From positions 5,952,001 through 6,016,000 of the forward strand of contig QCXZ01000064.1 of assembly GCA_025024175.1 (NCBI GenBank): 64,000 bases of DNA, in the 5' to 3' direction. The notes below the pieces were generated by a model. That model was given only the letters and a program-made list of their open reading frames with translations, was not told the DNA's origin and did not search any database. This DNA comes from Rhyzopertha dominica. Taxonomy: Eukaryota > Arthropoda > Insecta > Coleoptera > Bostrichidae. The translations under genes and the position numbers were made by a program. Of this stretch, positions 1-12,600 are shown in pieces (the first letter of the stretch is position 1; the number at the start of each line of letters is the position of its first letter).

Positions 1-585
1 CCATGAAGTTTTTCTATGAATGGTGTAAGAATTTTTTTTTGCATTCAAAATTTGTGAAAATCAATAAAACCCGAGTTTTCCTGTTAAGAAAAAACTGTAC
101 CTCGAATTCTTTTTTGGCTGATAACTACTCAGACTTTTTGAATGAAGAGATTATTGCCGAAATTCTCATATTTTGTGTTTGTGTAGCCAGAGAGATGAAA
201 CCAAGCTTCATCCATAAAGAAAGTTTTCTCAAGAACNTCATTGTTTGCAATGTTTTTCAAATATTACTGAAAAACTGTAATAATCTAGGGTGATCTACCA
301 GTCGTAATATGGTAAGGTTGCAATTTTTTTTCTTTGAGATTGATGGCATGCTCAAACAGAGAATTTAAGTTATTGAGACAGATGCCTAATAGTTTTTTAT
401 TCCTAAAGGAGTATTTCTTGTGAGGCAAACATAACTTATGTTCCTTTTCTTAATGCTCTCTTTCCTATTTACACAAAAATTTGTAAGTTTTACGAAACAA
501 TGAACATCCATCATTAACAGCAATAACAGTTTGTTTTCTTTTGACAAACTTTTTTAAATACTATAATGTAAATCTGATACTATAG

Positions 586-828
586 GCTTCTGAGGTAAGC
601 AAGTGCCAAAGTGTTGACAGCAGCAAAGAACATGGTAGTAAGCTGAAAGAGGAAGTGATGCAGACGCTCCACTCACACATGCATGATTTGACAAAAAAGA
701 TGAAAGAGCACTTCTGTTTGTTCAGCAATTTTGTCGATAGTGAATTCAACATACTGCAAAACTCACTGGAAGAAAAGTACGACTTCTTAAAGATGCCACA
801 CATGGAAGGTGATATTAGACAGTATTGA
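586..828 (+). CDS. 3'-terminal exon of an unrecognised gene
   Basis: An acceptor (ACTATAG) at 581-585 is followed by an open frame of 80 codons ending in TGA at 826-828. The peptide starts ASEVSKCQSVDSS and is rich in K, E, H and L, with heptad-like spacing in KEEVMQTLHSHMHDLTKKMK, so it probably forms a coiled coil or helix bundle. It ends MEGDIRQY. Two AATAAA signals follow within 110 bases, as expected for a last exon. I do not recognise the family. The upstream part of the gene lies in 1-585, where I could not pick exons, or outside the window. The reading frame at the acceptor is inferred only from its openness. Confidence 0.4.
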   Translation, partial: ASEVSKCQSVDSSKEHGSKLKEEVMQTLHSHMHDLTKKMKEHFCLFSNFVDSEFNILQNSLEEKYDFLKMPHMEGDIRQY

Positions 829-902
829 CAGGTTTTTATTGCAAATGTAGTGTTCACAAATTTTTGTTATTTAGATTACTTTGTCTTTACACTTCTTTTT
901 TA

Positions 903-931
903 AATAAATTCGTGCATGCTGAAGAAATAAA
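903..931 (+). terminator. tandem polyadenylation signals
   Basis: AATAAA occurs at 903-908 and again at 926-931, about 75-100 bases after the stop codon at 826-828. They fit the 3' end of the exon just upstream. The copia element begins only 55 bases further on, so it landed just beyond this gene's 3' end. Confidence 0.4.
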
Positions 932-986
932 TCATTTATATAAAATTGCTATGGTGGTTTTAGGCAACACAAGTAATTATTGAAAA

Positions 987-1190
987 TGTTGAAGTTACCA
1001 ATATATATGTTCACATTCAAGTATTTTGTCAATTTAATTTATCATGGTTGTTGTTGTCAATATAATTTTTTTCACTTAACTTAAAAATGAAATGTCACAT
1101 ATTCCTAAAGTTTTATTCTAACTTATAAAGCAAGTTTGGAAATATAAATCACTTCAAAGTAATACCATCTACATGACAGTTACTTCAACA
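987..1190 (+). repeat. 5' LTR of copia element
   Basis: 204 bp, starting TGTTGAAG and ending TTCAACA, so it has the expected terminal TG...CA inverted repeat, here extended to TGTTGAAG/CTTCAACA. By eye it is identical to 5291-5494. Confidence 0.95.
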
Positions 1191-1202
1191 TGGTAGCAGA
1201 GC
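1191..1202 (+). other. tRNA primer-binding site
   Basis: TGGTAGCAGAGC directly follows the 5' LTR. It matches the complement of the 3' end of eukaryotic initiator tRNA-Met including CCA, the usual primer of copia elements. The match fades after 12 bases. Confidence 0.75.
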
Positions 1203-1303
1203 GTGGTTCGTGGTTCCTTTGAAGAATTTTGTGATTGCTTGTCAAAAGAGTTCTAATTTTCAAGTTGCTTTATATACGACTATTTAAGAAGCTATTGAGT
1301 AAA

Positions 1304-4300
1304 ATGGACGCTAGTAAGATCCAGATTGGTCTTTTGGAAGGCAAGTCAAACTGGTCTACATGGAAATTCAAGTTTAACATCCTTCTGCGTTGTGTCCAGG
1401 GAGGAAGTGCGTTGCTTGAAGGCAAATTAAAATGTCCTTCGCCATTACCTACTGGAAGCACAAAAGAACAGAAAGATATATACGATAAAAATTTAGCTAC
1501 CTTTACTCAGATAGATAGCAATGTGTTACTGTTGCTTACTTTAAATATGTCGCAAGATACTTTACAAAGAGTAATGAGATTTACTACTGCGAGAGAAATG
1601 TGGCTAGAGCTTCATAGATTGTACGACGGAGCAAGTGAGGAGAAGACTTATGATTTGTGTATGGAGTTTTTCCGTTACAAAAATGAAGATTTTAGTGATA
1701 TGGCGACACACATTTCAAAGCTGAAAAACTTGAGGAGTGAGTTGCAGATTGAGATGTCCAAAGATAAAGTTGCTATTGGTAAAAAATGTAATTGCGATTT
1801 ACCAGATTTGCTTTTAATCTGTAAGATACTGGGAACTTTACCGGATGAATATTTTTCTTTTAAGTCAAGTTGGTCGTTGATGGTAAAATCAGAAAGAACC
1901 ATAGATAATTTGACTAGTCAATTGTGTGCTTTTGAAAAAGCTTTATTAGAAAAGAAAGAATGTCATCAGGAAATTCTTGCAGTAAATGAAAAGAAATTTG
2001 ATAAATGTACAAATAGAAAAAAGAAGTTAGTTTGTAATTATTGTAAGAAACCCGGTCATAAAATGAAACAGTGTTTTAAATGGAAAGCTGATAATAAACC
2101 GGAAAAGTCCAGTTCCAAGTCGAATAATGTTTCACTTTTGGCGATCTCATCATCAGTTCTGCTGGCTACAGTCGATGAAGATAATTGGTACGTAGATAAT
2201 GGTGCAACTAACCATATTTGCAATAGAAAAGATTTATTTAAAACCTACGAAGCATTTCATGACGAGCATGCAGTGACGACAGCTAATGGTGATGTAATTC
2301 GAGCTTTAGGAAAAGGAATCGTAACGGTAAAATCAGTTGTTGATGGGAAAACCTATGAATTAGACTTAATTGATGTATGGTACGTTCCTAAAATTAATAA
2401 GAATTTGTTCTCTGTCTTATCGGCCCAAGATCGACATTCAAGTAGCAAGTTTATTTCATATACTGAAGTATGTTACCTGCAAGTAGAAGGACAGATAGTT
2501 TTAGTGGGAAATCGAAGTAGGCATGGTGGTCTTTTCATATTATCCCTTAAAAATGTTTTATCTGATAACAAACCTGAGGTAAACCATATGGAAAATATAA
2601 ATTTGTTACAATTATATCACGAAAGATTGGGTCATCAAAACAAGAGACATATTAAGAAGATTTTGAAGAAAGAACTTAATATTGAAGTACCACTTGATAG
2701 TGAATTATGCGAAGGGTGTGTTTACGGAAAGGCGCATGTCTTGAAATTTGGTACACGAGAAAGAGCTAAAGTACCAGGAGAGCTGTTACATTCCGACGTA
2801 TGTGGACCTTTTGAGAAATCTCAGAGAGGATATCAATACTATGTTCTTTTCAAAGATGATTTTAGTAGATTCCGATATGTTTACTTCATGAAGGAAAAAT
2901 CAGAAGTAGAAAAGCATTTAAAAACAGTTTTGGCCGAGATTCAAGTAGATGGACATACAGTTAAAGAGCTTTTGACTGACAATGGAGGAGAATTCCTTAG
3001 CCAACAAGTCAAGAAAACTCTAAACCAGTATGGTATTCGTCATCGACTCACAATGCCTTATTCGCCTTAACAGAATGGTTGTGCAGAACGAGACAATAGA
3101 ACTATTGTGGAAACTGCTAGAGCAATAATGCATGCTAGAGATGGATTGCCACAGAGTCTATGGGCTGAAATGATTAATACAGCTGCATACATCTTGAATA
3201 GGTCAAGCATTTCAGGTGTAAGCGATAAATGTCCTTATGAAGTATGGTATGGGAAGAAACCCAAATTGACACATATGAGAGTTATTGGTAGTACATGTTA
3301 TCCTCACGTTCCAAAGCAAAATAGAAGGAAGCTTGATAAAAAAGCTATAAAGGGCATATTGGTTGGATATGATGGAGATGACGGTTATCGTATATGGTGT
3401 CAAGACAGAAGGGATGTAATTAGATCTAGAGACGTGATCTTTAATGAAAAACCATTTTCAGTACCTGAGGTAGTTGTAGATGAAAATTTTACCAAAAGTT
3501 TATCTATGACTTCGGAAAATAATGTAGATAACAAAGAAAACTTGGATTCTACAAAAAGTCAAGAAGTGGAACAAATGCAAGAAGAAAATGCTGATGAGGA
3601 TGCAGAAAGCATTGATTCAGATTTCTATAGTCCAGAAAATAAACAAGATACTGGAATAACATTACGAGATAGAGCAATTTTAAGAAAACCAGCTAGGTTT
3701 GAAGATTTTGCGATGGAGGTTGCTGTAAATATTCTTGAATTGAAAGAACCAACTACTTATAAGGAAGCCATACAAAGTGGTGACAAAGAGGAATGGATTG
3801 CAGCAATGAAAAATGAAATGCAATCGCACAAAGAAAACGGAACATGGGTTCTTGAAAAATTGCCACCAGGAAGAAAAGCAATTCCTTGCAAGTGGGTTTA
3901 TAAGATAAAAACTAATCCAGATGGTTCAATTCAAAAATATAAAGCCAGATTAGTCGTCAAAGGTTTTTCGCAAAGAATGGGCGAAGACTATGATCAAACT
4001 TTTAGTCCAGTTGCAAAATTAGCTTCAGTAAGAGCTGTTATAAGTATTGCTGCTAGTGAAAGGATGACACTTACCCAATTTGATGTGTCTACTGCATTTT
4101 TGTATGGAACACTTGAAGAAGAGATCTACATGAGACAACCAGAAGGTTTTGAAGACAAAACAAACAAAGTTTGTCTTCTGAAAAAGAGTTTATATGGTTT
4201 GAAGCAGGCTCCTCGCTGTTGGAATGAAAGAATAGTTAATGTACTTCGAAGAAATAACTTCAAATCAAGTGACGCTGATCCATGTGTTTTCTTAAAGAAA

Positions 4301-5296
4301 CAAAAAGATGGCATGCTAGTTTTATCATTGTATGTAGACGATGGTCTATTAGCTTCCAACAATGAAAATATGAAAATAGAGTTTTTAGAGTGTCTGCGAA
4401 AGGAGTTCAAGATAACTGTGAAACCAGCTACTTATTTTCTTGGGTTGGAGATCCAAACAGATTTGAATGGAGTTGTTAAAGTTAGCCAGTTGGCCTATGC
4501 AAAGAAACTGCTTGCGAAGGTTGGTATGAGTGACTGCAAACCTGTTTCAACACCCATTATCAAAGACACCAAAGAAACTGAAGAAGAGCAAGTAATTGAA
4601 GATGCAAGATTCAATTACAGAGAAATTGTTGGAGCATTAATGTATTTGATGTCTGGTACTCGTCCAGACTTAGCCTACTCAGTGAGTGTTGTTTCAAGAA
4701 AACTTGATAATCCTAGTAACAAGGATTATGTAAAAATCAAGAGAATATTAAGATACATTAAAGGCACCATTGATTTTGGTATATTTTATAAACCAAACCT
4801 CAACAGTGGTTATTTAGAATGCTATACAGATGCGGACCATGGTGGAGATGAAGAAACTGGGCGTTCAACTTCAGGCGTAGCATGTTTATATGGTGGAGGA
4901 ATCATATCATGGAGAAGTCAAAGACAGTCTTCTGTTGCTATCTCAACCACAGAAGCAGAAATTGTTGCAGCTAGTGAAGGTGCAAGGGAACTTGTTTGGT
5001 TAAAGAGATTATTCGAACAAATTATTCAACTAGAAGATATTCCTATTATTATGGTTGACAATGAAGCCGCTATCAAGTTAGCCCAAAACCCTGAATTACA
5101 CAGACGCACGAAACACATAAGAATTCGCCATTTCTTTATCCGAGAGTTGGTTAATGACAATGAAATTAGTATTAAGAAAGTTAATACTAAAAATCAAGTC
5201 GCAGATTTGATGACAAAGCCATTATTCAGACCAAGATTCCAGATGTTAAGAAATTTTATGGGACTGACAAATACATTGAATGGAGGAAGGTGTTGA
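1304..5296 (+). pseudogene. copia gag-pol polyprotein with one in-frame stop
   Basis: One continuous frame of about 1,330 codons is interrupted only by TAA at 3068-3070 (codon 589). The start is taken at 1304 (MDASKIQ), although the frame is open upstream to an ATG at 1235. In order: a Gag UBN2-type region; a CCHC zinc knuckle (CNYCKKPGHKMKQC, about residues 244-257); an aspartic protease site written DNGAT rather than the commoner DSGA; integrase with an HHCC zinc-binding region and catalytic D residues in HSDVCGP and LTDNGGEF; reverse transcriptase with YVDD near residue 1010; and RNase H with TDADHGG. The stop lies between the second catalytic D and the E of integrase. The final TGA overlaps the first bases of the 3' LTR. 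This copy cannot make full-length Pol without readthrough, but could be mobilised in trans. Confidence 0.93.
5281..5290 (+). other. polypurine tract of copia element
   Basis: TGGAGGAAGG lies directly before the 3' LTR and inside the last codons of pol, the usual place for plus-strand priming. Confidence 0.7.
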
Positions 5297-5494
5297 AGTT
5301 ACCAATATATATGTTCACATTCAAGTATTTTGTCAATTTAATTTATCATGGTTGTTGTTGTCAATATAATTTTTTTCACTTAACTTAAAAATGAAATGTC
5401 ACATATTCCTAAAGTTTTATTCTAACTTATAAAGCAAGTTTGGAAATATAAATCACTTCAAAGTAATACCATCTACATGACAGTTACTTCAACA
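5291..5494 (+). repeat. 3' LTR of copia element
   Basis: 204 bp, identical by eye to 987-1190. It is followed by the target duplication GAAAA at 5495-5499. Confidence 0.95.
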
Positions 5495-5499
5495 GAAAA

Positions 5500-6689
5500 G
5501 GTATTCCCTTATTTTACAGAATAATAGAAATAGTTGGTATAAAAACATGTTGCAAGGCACTTTAATAATCAGAGTTAATTTTCATCTTTTTTTATTATAA
5601 TACCTATGAGTCCTGTAGACTAACAAATAATTTTGTATTATTTGTCAATTTGGCATAATTATATTATAATTTTTGAATGTAATTTCCCTTAATGTTCTAA
5701 ATAATTTGTTCGTTTTCTGTTACTTTGTGGTTGGTTTCTGCTATCCTGTTCAGCACCCTTAATTAATCCATAACTAGAAGCCCTGACGAAGGAGGCAAAC
5801 TCCGAAAGCTTGGCAAATAGTTAAAAGGATTTGTAATTTATTGAGACCGACGCCCTGATAAAATAGAATCTACGAGTAATATAAATATTTTTTCTGTTGC
5901 CAGCTTCTAACTCCATTTTAGGTCCATGCAAAGTAGCACATGTGTTATAATAATGATTTACTGTCAAGGGCAACAACCCCATTGCCTAGACGACGATATT
6001 TTTTGGGTCAATATCAAAAAAATCTGTCAGCACTTATAAAAACCAGTTGTGAAATGGAGTAAAAAAGTAAAAATTAAACAACATATGTTTCTGAATTGAC
6101 AAATATTTTTCATTTTCAACCTGTTTTGAAAGATGATAAAATTATGAGGAAGTGGAAGGAAAAAAATCACCACTACACTCCTACTTCCTAATTTAGGAGG
6201 TTTAAATCTTGGCTAACTTCAAGGACTGTTCTACAATGATGTAACAAAATACACAGACTTAGAATGCAAGAACAACTTATATTATTATCGTATGAAAATA
6301 TCTTGAAAAATCTACAAAGGAAACGAGAAATGCAACTTAAAACTATGAACAGAAAAAAATAAATAAATTCTTCCAGGTAACGAATCTGTAGCTGACAGTT
6401 TTTTACTCTTAAAAATCTATTATCAAATGAAAATACTCCAACTCAGTGCAAAAGTACACATATCTTATTTTAGTACGAAAACAAATCCTCAAATTTTCTA
6501 AAAACCAAATCTGAAATAAAAACGCTCTTCTCCACTACCATTGACAATAAAAAGAACTTACTCTATTGAATCTTTTAAAAACAACGGCTCTTCCTGGAGC
6601 ACACTTTTAACACCACCACGTAAAAAAAAGATAGTTCTCTCACATACATATTAAGGAAAATAAACGTGTTCATGAAATTCCGGCTCAGT
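5500..6689. other. intergenic AT-rich stretch and probable PIAS 3' UTR
   Basis: No coding frame is supported. The right part probably contains the 3' UTR of the minus-strand PIAS gene, which stops at 6690. At 5783-5807 a small hairpin (GGAG/CTCC) is framed by CTGACGA and GAAA, resembling the tail of Penelope-type retroelements; see findings. Confidence 0.4.
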
Positions 6690-9600
6690 TCAATAGTTAA
6701 ATCCAAGACTAGCACTGGACGCTTCATTCTCGAGGTCCATACAAGGCATGTTCTGGTTAAACAGAGACGGCTGCTGATTGCCGTTGGTGTTGGCCAGCAT
6801 GCAGGACGACAACTGCTGCGAGTTGCCCATCTGGTTGGGTGGAGTGATCGTCGGGGGCGACCTGGGAGGGGAGGGACTGTCGAGGGTTATCACGGATGGA
6901 CTGGCCGGGTATCCGGAACTAGACACGGACGAGGGACCCGGCGTGGTGGTATTGCGGGTCTGGCTGTTAGTAGAAGAAACGCTGGCGGTATCTGAAAGAG
7001 AAAAAACTGTTTGTACATGGTGTATGGGAACAAAAAGAAAATAAGTTCCGACAGACCTAAAATTTTTTCAGTTCAATTTAAACAGATTTTTGCCTTTGTA
7101 GGATCAAATCAATGGCTATTTTAATTTACTAGATATTTTGGGAAAATTATATTTTCACTATTTTTCAAATCCCTTTATTTCATTTATTTCTGATTTTACA
7201 GAAGAGACATGAATACAAAATTTGTATATATTTAACCCTCTCCAGATTGTTATCCATTTTGTACTTTTTTATATCTCACATAAACTATACAATGACAAAA
7301 TACTTGTTATAGTTATTTTACAAAACCGCTGCAAATTGAAACAATACTTCCACATCCAATTGTCAAAATGACATTTACGGTTTTATTTCTTATACTATAC
7401 GATTAGTAATCAGGTTTTGAGCATTTTTCTCGCTACACATTTTTTCTAAGACAAACGGTCCTCATGATATTAACAAAAATACATAAATTTTTAAAATCGT
7501 TTTTTTCCAAATAACTCAAAAATTATTAACTTTACAAAAAAATTACAAGAGTGCTTTCCAATCAGAAATTTGATTTTCTATATAATACCAAAATTTAAAA
7601 AAAAACGTACAAACAGTTGAGATTTATACGTTTGCCAAATTTCAAGTTCATATATTGTCTTTCGAAAGTTATCGTGTCCACAAACAAAACCACACACACA
7701 GACAAGAAATTTTTTTTGCTCAAATTTTTAATTTTTACGTTTTCCATCATTTTAAAGTGAATGAGCAAATAAAAATTATTGAAAATTTTTTTAGCGATAC
7801 AATACTTCCCATCCGTTGGATGTGGAAGTAAAATACCAAATTATGACAGATACCTAGAACTCTGGTTTAATCAAATTTAAGCATTCATCAAAGACCACTC
7901 CCAAATCTCTCACGCTAGACGTATACCTAACAGCACTGTTATCAATATAGTATGTGGCTTTTGCATTGTTTGTAGTTTTACAAAAACTAATGCTGCACCA
8001 TTTATCTACATTTAAAAACATTTTATTGGGTGAATACCAGGCAACAAGTCTGTTTAAACTGTCCTGCAATACTATCTGATCACTATTTGAATTAATTTTC
8101 ATTAAGAGTTGTTTCAAGTCATCTGCAAACAATAAATTTAGAATTTTGGATTTATTATTATATATTTACCAACAAGGAACAAAGGCAACATTTGTGGAAC
8201 TACTGTGAGTGAAATCATGACAATGTCTTGACGAACAACGAGCAATAACCAGCAACAGTTTGAAATGTAAGTAAGTAAGTAGCTTATTAACGGTTAACCA
8301 TATTACAAAAGAATATATCATACAGTATGTAGTATGCAAGATGGTACATGCGATACATTCTAATTCCAATCCCAACTGAACATCAAAGAAACCAACAAAT
8401 AAAAAGAAAAAACTACATGTGCAAGCTACATGCAAGGTACAAGCTGCCTCCCGATAGCAAAAAGGGACTAATAGAAGGGATCTATTTAGTGCGCTACAGA
8501 ATTGTAATCACGTGATAAGCGGAACAAAGGAGCAAAAAAAGAGTAGTTCGTGGAGTGATATCCAATACGAAACAAATGAAATGAGCGTGACCTGTGATAA
8601 GTGGAGAAGTCGATACAAAACAGCAGTTCTGTACAGTCAACAGCACCAATAATCAATCTGCACAAAAAAGAAATCCCAGCAACAAATCTTCTATGCTTTA
8701 CTAACTGAATGTTTAAAATATTCATCACAGCTTGATAATGAAATGTTTCACGCGCGGTCGAGAGCCTGAAGCCACATTGTCTCAAGAATCTCCTCTGCAC
8801 CTGCTCCAGCGCATCAATATCACAATCATAATATGGAGACCAAACCACACTAGCATATTCAAGGCCAGGACGAATCAGTGAACAGAAGAGCGTCCTAAAA
8901 GATCCTATCAAGAAATCAGCTGAATTCCTAATGAGGAAACCAAGATTTCTATATCCCGTTGAACATATTTTCATTAAATGTGTCTTAAAAGTCAACTTGC
9001 TATCAAAATAAACACCAAGGTCCCTAAATGACCTCAACTCTACCAACCAATTGCACCATTAAGAAAATACTCAAATAATATGCTAGATAAAAGTCTTGAG
9101 AACATAATCACATAACATTTATCTGTATTCAGAACCAGGCCATTAATCCTAGTCCATTCAAAAAAACTATTGAGATCATTCTGAAGCCTACACTGATCAA
9201 TTACAGAATTGCATGCAATAAAAAATTTTATAATATCCGCAAACATTAAGAAATTACAGTACTTCACCACGGTATGCAAATTATTCACAAAGAGGTCAAA
9301 CAAAATTGGACCACAATGAGACCCCTGTGGCACTCCAGAGGTCACATCTATACCCCTAGAAACATATTGATTTATCTTTACATATTGTGTTCTACCCTCC
9401 AGGAAGCTACCCAATCAAGACACTACTCCGTCCCCAAACCCTATTGATGAGAGTTTTGCTTTCAGCAAGGCATTAGCAACCTTTTCGAACGCCTTCGAAA
9501 AAATCAGTATACACACTATCCAGTTTTGTCAAGTGGATAGTGTGTATACTGATTTTTCAAAGCCGTTCGATAGGGTTGGTCATGCCTTACTGAAAGCAAA

Positions 9601-12600
9601 ACTCTCAGAAAATGTAATGAGTTACATAATCGATTTCCAATTGTACTCTGTGATGGGAACAATAAAAAACTAACAATACCTTGGTTCCAGTTTCGTTAGG
9701 ATCATGGGTGAACAGATACTGGAGAGAATGCAGTTGTAGTTGTTATGGGAGAAAATGAAAACGAAACAAATTAATACTTATGTGAAACCTCCCTTCAATG
9801 AACAAGGTAATGAAACAAAAAAAAAACAAAGTTGATTGAATGAACCAACATGTGATGGAAATAACTTATGAATCGAATAAGAGTGTAATTCTATGAAAAT
9901 CACTTTAGACAAAAAAAAATTAGTGTTGCCATCTAACAACAGTTTGTCGAACTAAAATTTTNCAATGAATTTTGACACAAAAATGATGGTGAATTCAAAT
10001 ACCAGTGTTTTAGATATCTTGGTTATAACCAATTTTCTGTTTTTTTTTTTAGTTTTCAAATAGTTAGCTATGGAATCTTGCCTAGATAAAAAAGCAAAAA
10101 GCTAGTTTTTACAAGTTTTCAGTATGATTAACGGTATTCTATTTGGAAATTTCTAATCTTTAAAAGTTACACCACATTTAGTTTGATACCGTAAGTGTGG
10201 TAACACTGTAGTCTTGCACTTTGGACTATACCCACTAAAGATGCAGCAAGAACTTTGCAAAAAAAGTTATAGAAATGTACTTATTACATGACATTTGATG
10301 AAGCCCATAGAATAGATAAAGGCAAGATTGTCTTGTCTTTACCTACAACGAAGCCAATACACTTGATATTTACTGCCAAGTACCATGCATATAAGTAAAT
10401 ATTAATCTTATTTGTGAAATAAAAATGGAAATCCTGTAGAAAAATATATATTCTCAGTCACAATAACTATATACAATACTGTTTCAAATAATAATTCCTA
10501 AAACACACTCTTAAAACGGTCACGTAAATTTTGAGACCTTGGCACGCACACTGTGGACTATAGATTTGTTCTCCCCTCTTTTTCTCTTACCTAAAAAGTG
10601 AACCGGTATCAGTGTAATTCACCTTGAAATTTATGAAGAAATGTAGTCTTTTATCAAAATAATGGATATTCATTTCTATCTACAACTGTATGACGAAGAG
10701 GTAATTATTTCTGACAGTGTAGAACTGATTTCATTGAAGAATGGCATTAAATCCAATTCCTAGTAGTTCAGAATGGAAAAAAGGGTATGGAAAAAATTTG
10801 TAACAAAAAGTAAGGTCAATTATGAAGATACATATGAGGTATTATGTTTTCATTTAGGCATGCCAAAAATGTACGAAAGATACTTGTTCTATATTTACCT
10901 AACTTTCTTTTTGTGCTTGTTTAAAGAATTTCAAGCCTTGTAAGTCCAATATTGTGATAGTGAGATAAAAAGTCTAACCGAATGATAAATACTCATTCCA
11001 AAGTTCTCCAAAATTGTTCATCTCAGAAAAAAGTACTTCACAGCCTCTAATTATAACAATATATGTATAACTTTGGATTGCCCAAACACACTATTGTATT
11101 ACCATACCAAGGAGCAGAAAAAAAGGGGTCATTAGGTCAGATCTATATCTTCTTGTAATTTATCAACTTCTCAAAACGAAATTAATACAAATCCACTATT
11201 ATACAAATAAATTGTATTTTAAAAGCATATAACTGTTTCAACTTTATCAACATGTAACAAGCAGAAGATTTGATACAAATGTTAGAATAAAAACTGTTTC
11301 CACTGGAAAAAAAAACAACTCTATAAAAATTTATCCAATAAGACCTTACAAAAAAGTAACTGTATCAATTATGTTTAACGCATCAAGCATTTTACAGAAA
11401 ACATACAAAATGCAGCCAAGTCATGTTTAAGCTTTATTACAACAGATGGCACATACAAATTACTGAACATTATTGGTACTGAATTCATTTTTTAGTTGAA
11501 ATTTCAGAAGACACTGGCTTAACTTTAATATGCGTCAAACTTGCTGGAACATTCGAATGGCTTTTGAATTTTTTCACAACTGAAAATAAATATAGTTGAA
11601 AGTTTGTGGTTCAGGATTGGGTGAAACTGTTTTGATACTCCTGATAGTGAATCGAGGGATATAAAAAATTATGCTCTCAATGAAATATTTTCAGTGGTAT
11701 ATTCTTTCCATTATATTTTTACTAAAATGTGGTTATTCTAATAGCAGAAATATCTTTCAAATGAGGTGTCACACGACCTCACCTGCTATTGATAATTTTT
11801 GAGTTAGTGACTGTGACGCCATCTTGGATTTTGTAAAAAAAATCTACTTCAAAAGGAAGTTATTGTTCAGCGATCTTACCCTCATTTTATGCATTTTATG
11901 AATGCACCGTACAAAGGGTATGTCACTTAACATGATACAAACTTTTTTTTAAGTTTTAAATAAAAATCAAGCTCTCTACCTAGGCATTACGAAAATTAAT
12001 TTCCTTTAAATGGAGCACCCTGTATAATTTTACATAGAGAGTGGTAATTTGACCCATAGATTGACTAAAAAATTTGCTAATGAGTGGGTTACAATTTGAT
12101 GGTTTTTTTATCATGGATAACTAGACTTTTCTTACGCTATTTTTCTTACTTTTATAAATCTTTTATATGCTTCTATAAATTTTAGTTTTGAAACGGAAAT
12201 TAATTATAAGATCTCCTTTTTAGATTTATTAATTGTACGTAACGAATCTTACCTTTCTTTCTAAATTTTCAGAAAATCCACTTGTACAGACAGTGTTTTT
12301 TTTCTCTTTACACCCTTATTCACATAAAATGGCAGTTTTTCATTCACTTTTTAACCGTCTTTTCAAAATATCTGTGTCACTGAATGTTTTCGAAAAGGAA
12401 CTGGGTGTAATTCTCCAAACTGCTTTCAATAATAATTTTCCAAATTATTTAATACCTAGATAAACTCTATTCTAAATATCCCTCTTTTACAACAAAAAAA
12501 AAAGNATTTTGTTTTTTCATTGGCTAAAGTCCCGAAAGCTGTCAAAGAGAATCCATAANTCACCTGAAAACTTAATAGTAGAATCCGGCTTTGGATTTGA

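Larger units (their letters stand above)
982..5499 (+). mobile_element. Ty1/copia LTR retrotransposon, complete with target duplication
   Basis: The element runs from 987 to 5494, between two 204-bp LTRs that I read as identical. The 5-bp sequence GAAAA flanks both sides (982-986 and 5495-5499). A tRNA primer-binding site follows the 5' LTR and a purine tract precedes the 3' LTR. The single gag-pol frame has the copia order protease, integrase, reverse transcriptase, RNase H. Identical LTRs mean a very recent insertion. It sits between an unrecognised plus-strand gene and the 3' end of the minus-strand PIAS gene. Confidence 0.95.

Noticed and set aside
3..293. 96-codon plus-strand frame at the very start of the window
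   Set aside because: It has AT-rich composition, no recognised motif, no clear splice context and an undetermined base. It may include an exon of the gene ending at 828, but I cannot support it.
561..857. 98-codon minus-strand frame near the left edge
   Set aside because: It is antisense to the plus-strand terminal exon, which has an acceptor, stop and polyadenylation signals.
5783..5807. Active hammerhead ribozyme
   Set aside because: Core-like CTGANGA and GAAA are present, but stem II has an extra unpaired base and I found no strand completing stems I and III with a cleavage site. Kept only as a weak finding.
8166..8435. 89-codon minus-strand frame with hydrophobic residues
   Set aside because: It lies in the 3' UTR and tail of the jockey-like retroelement.
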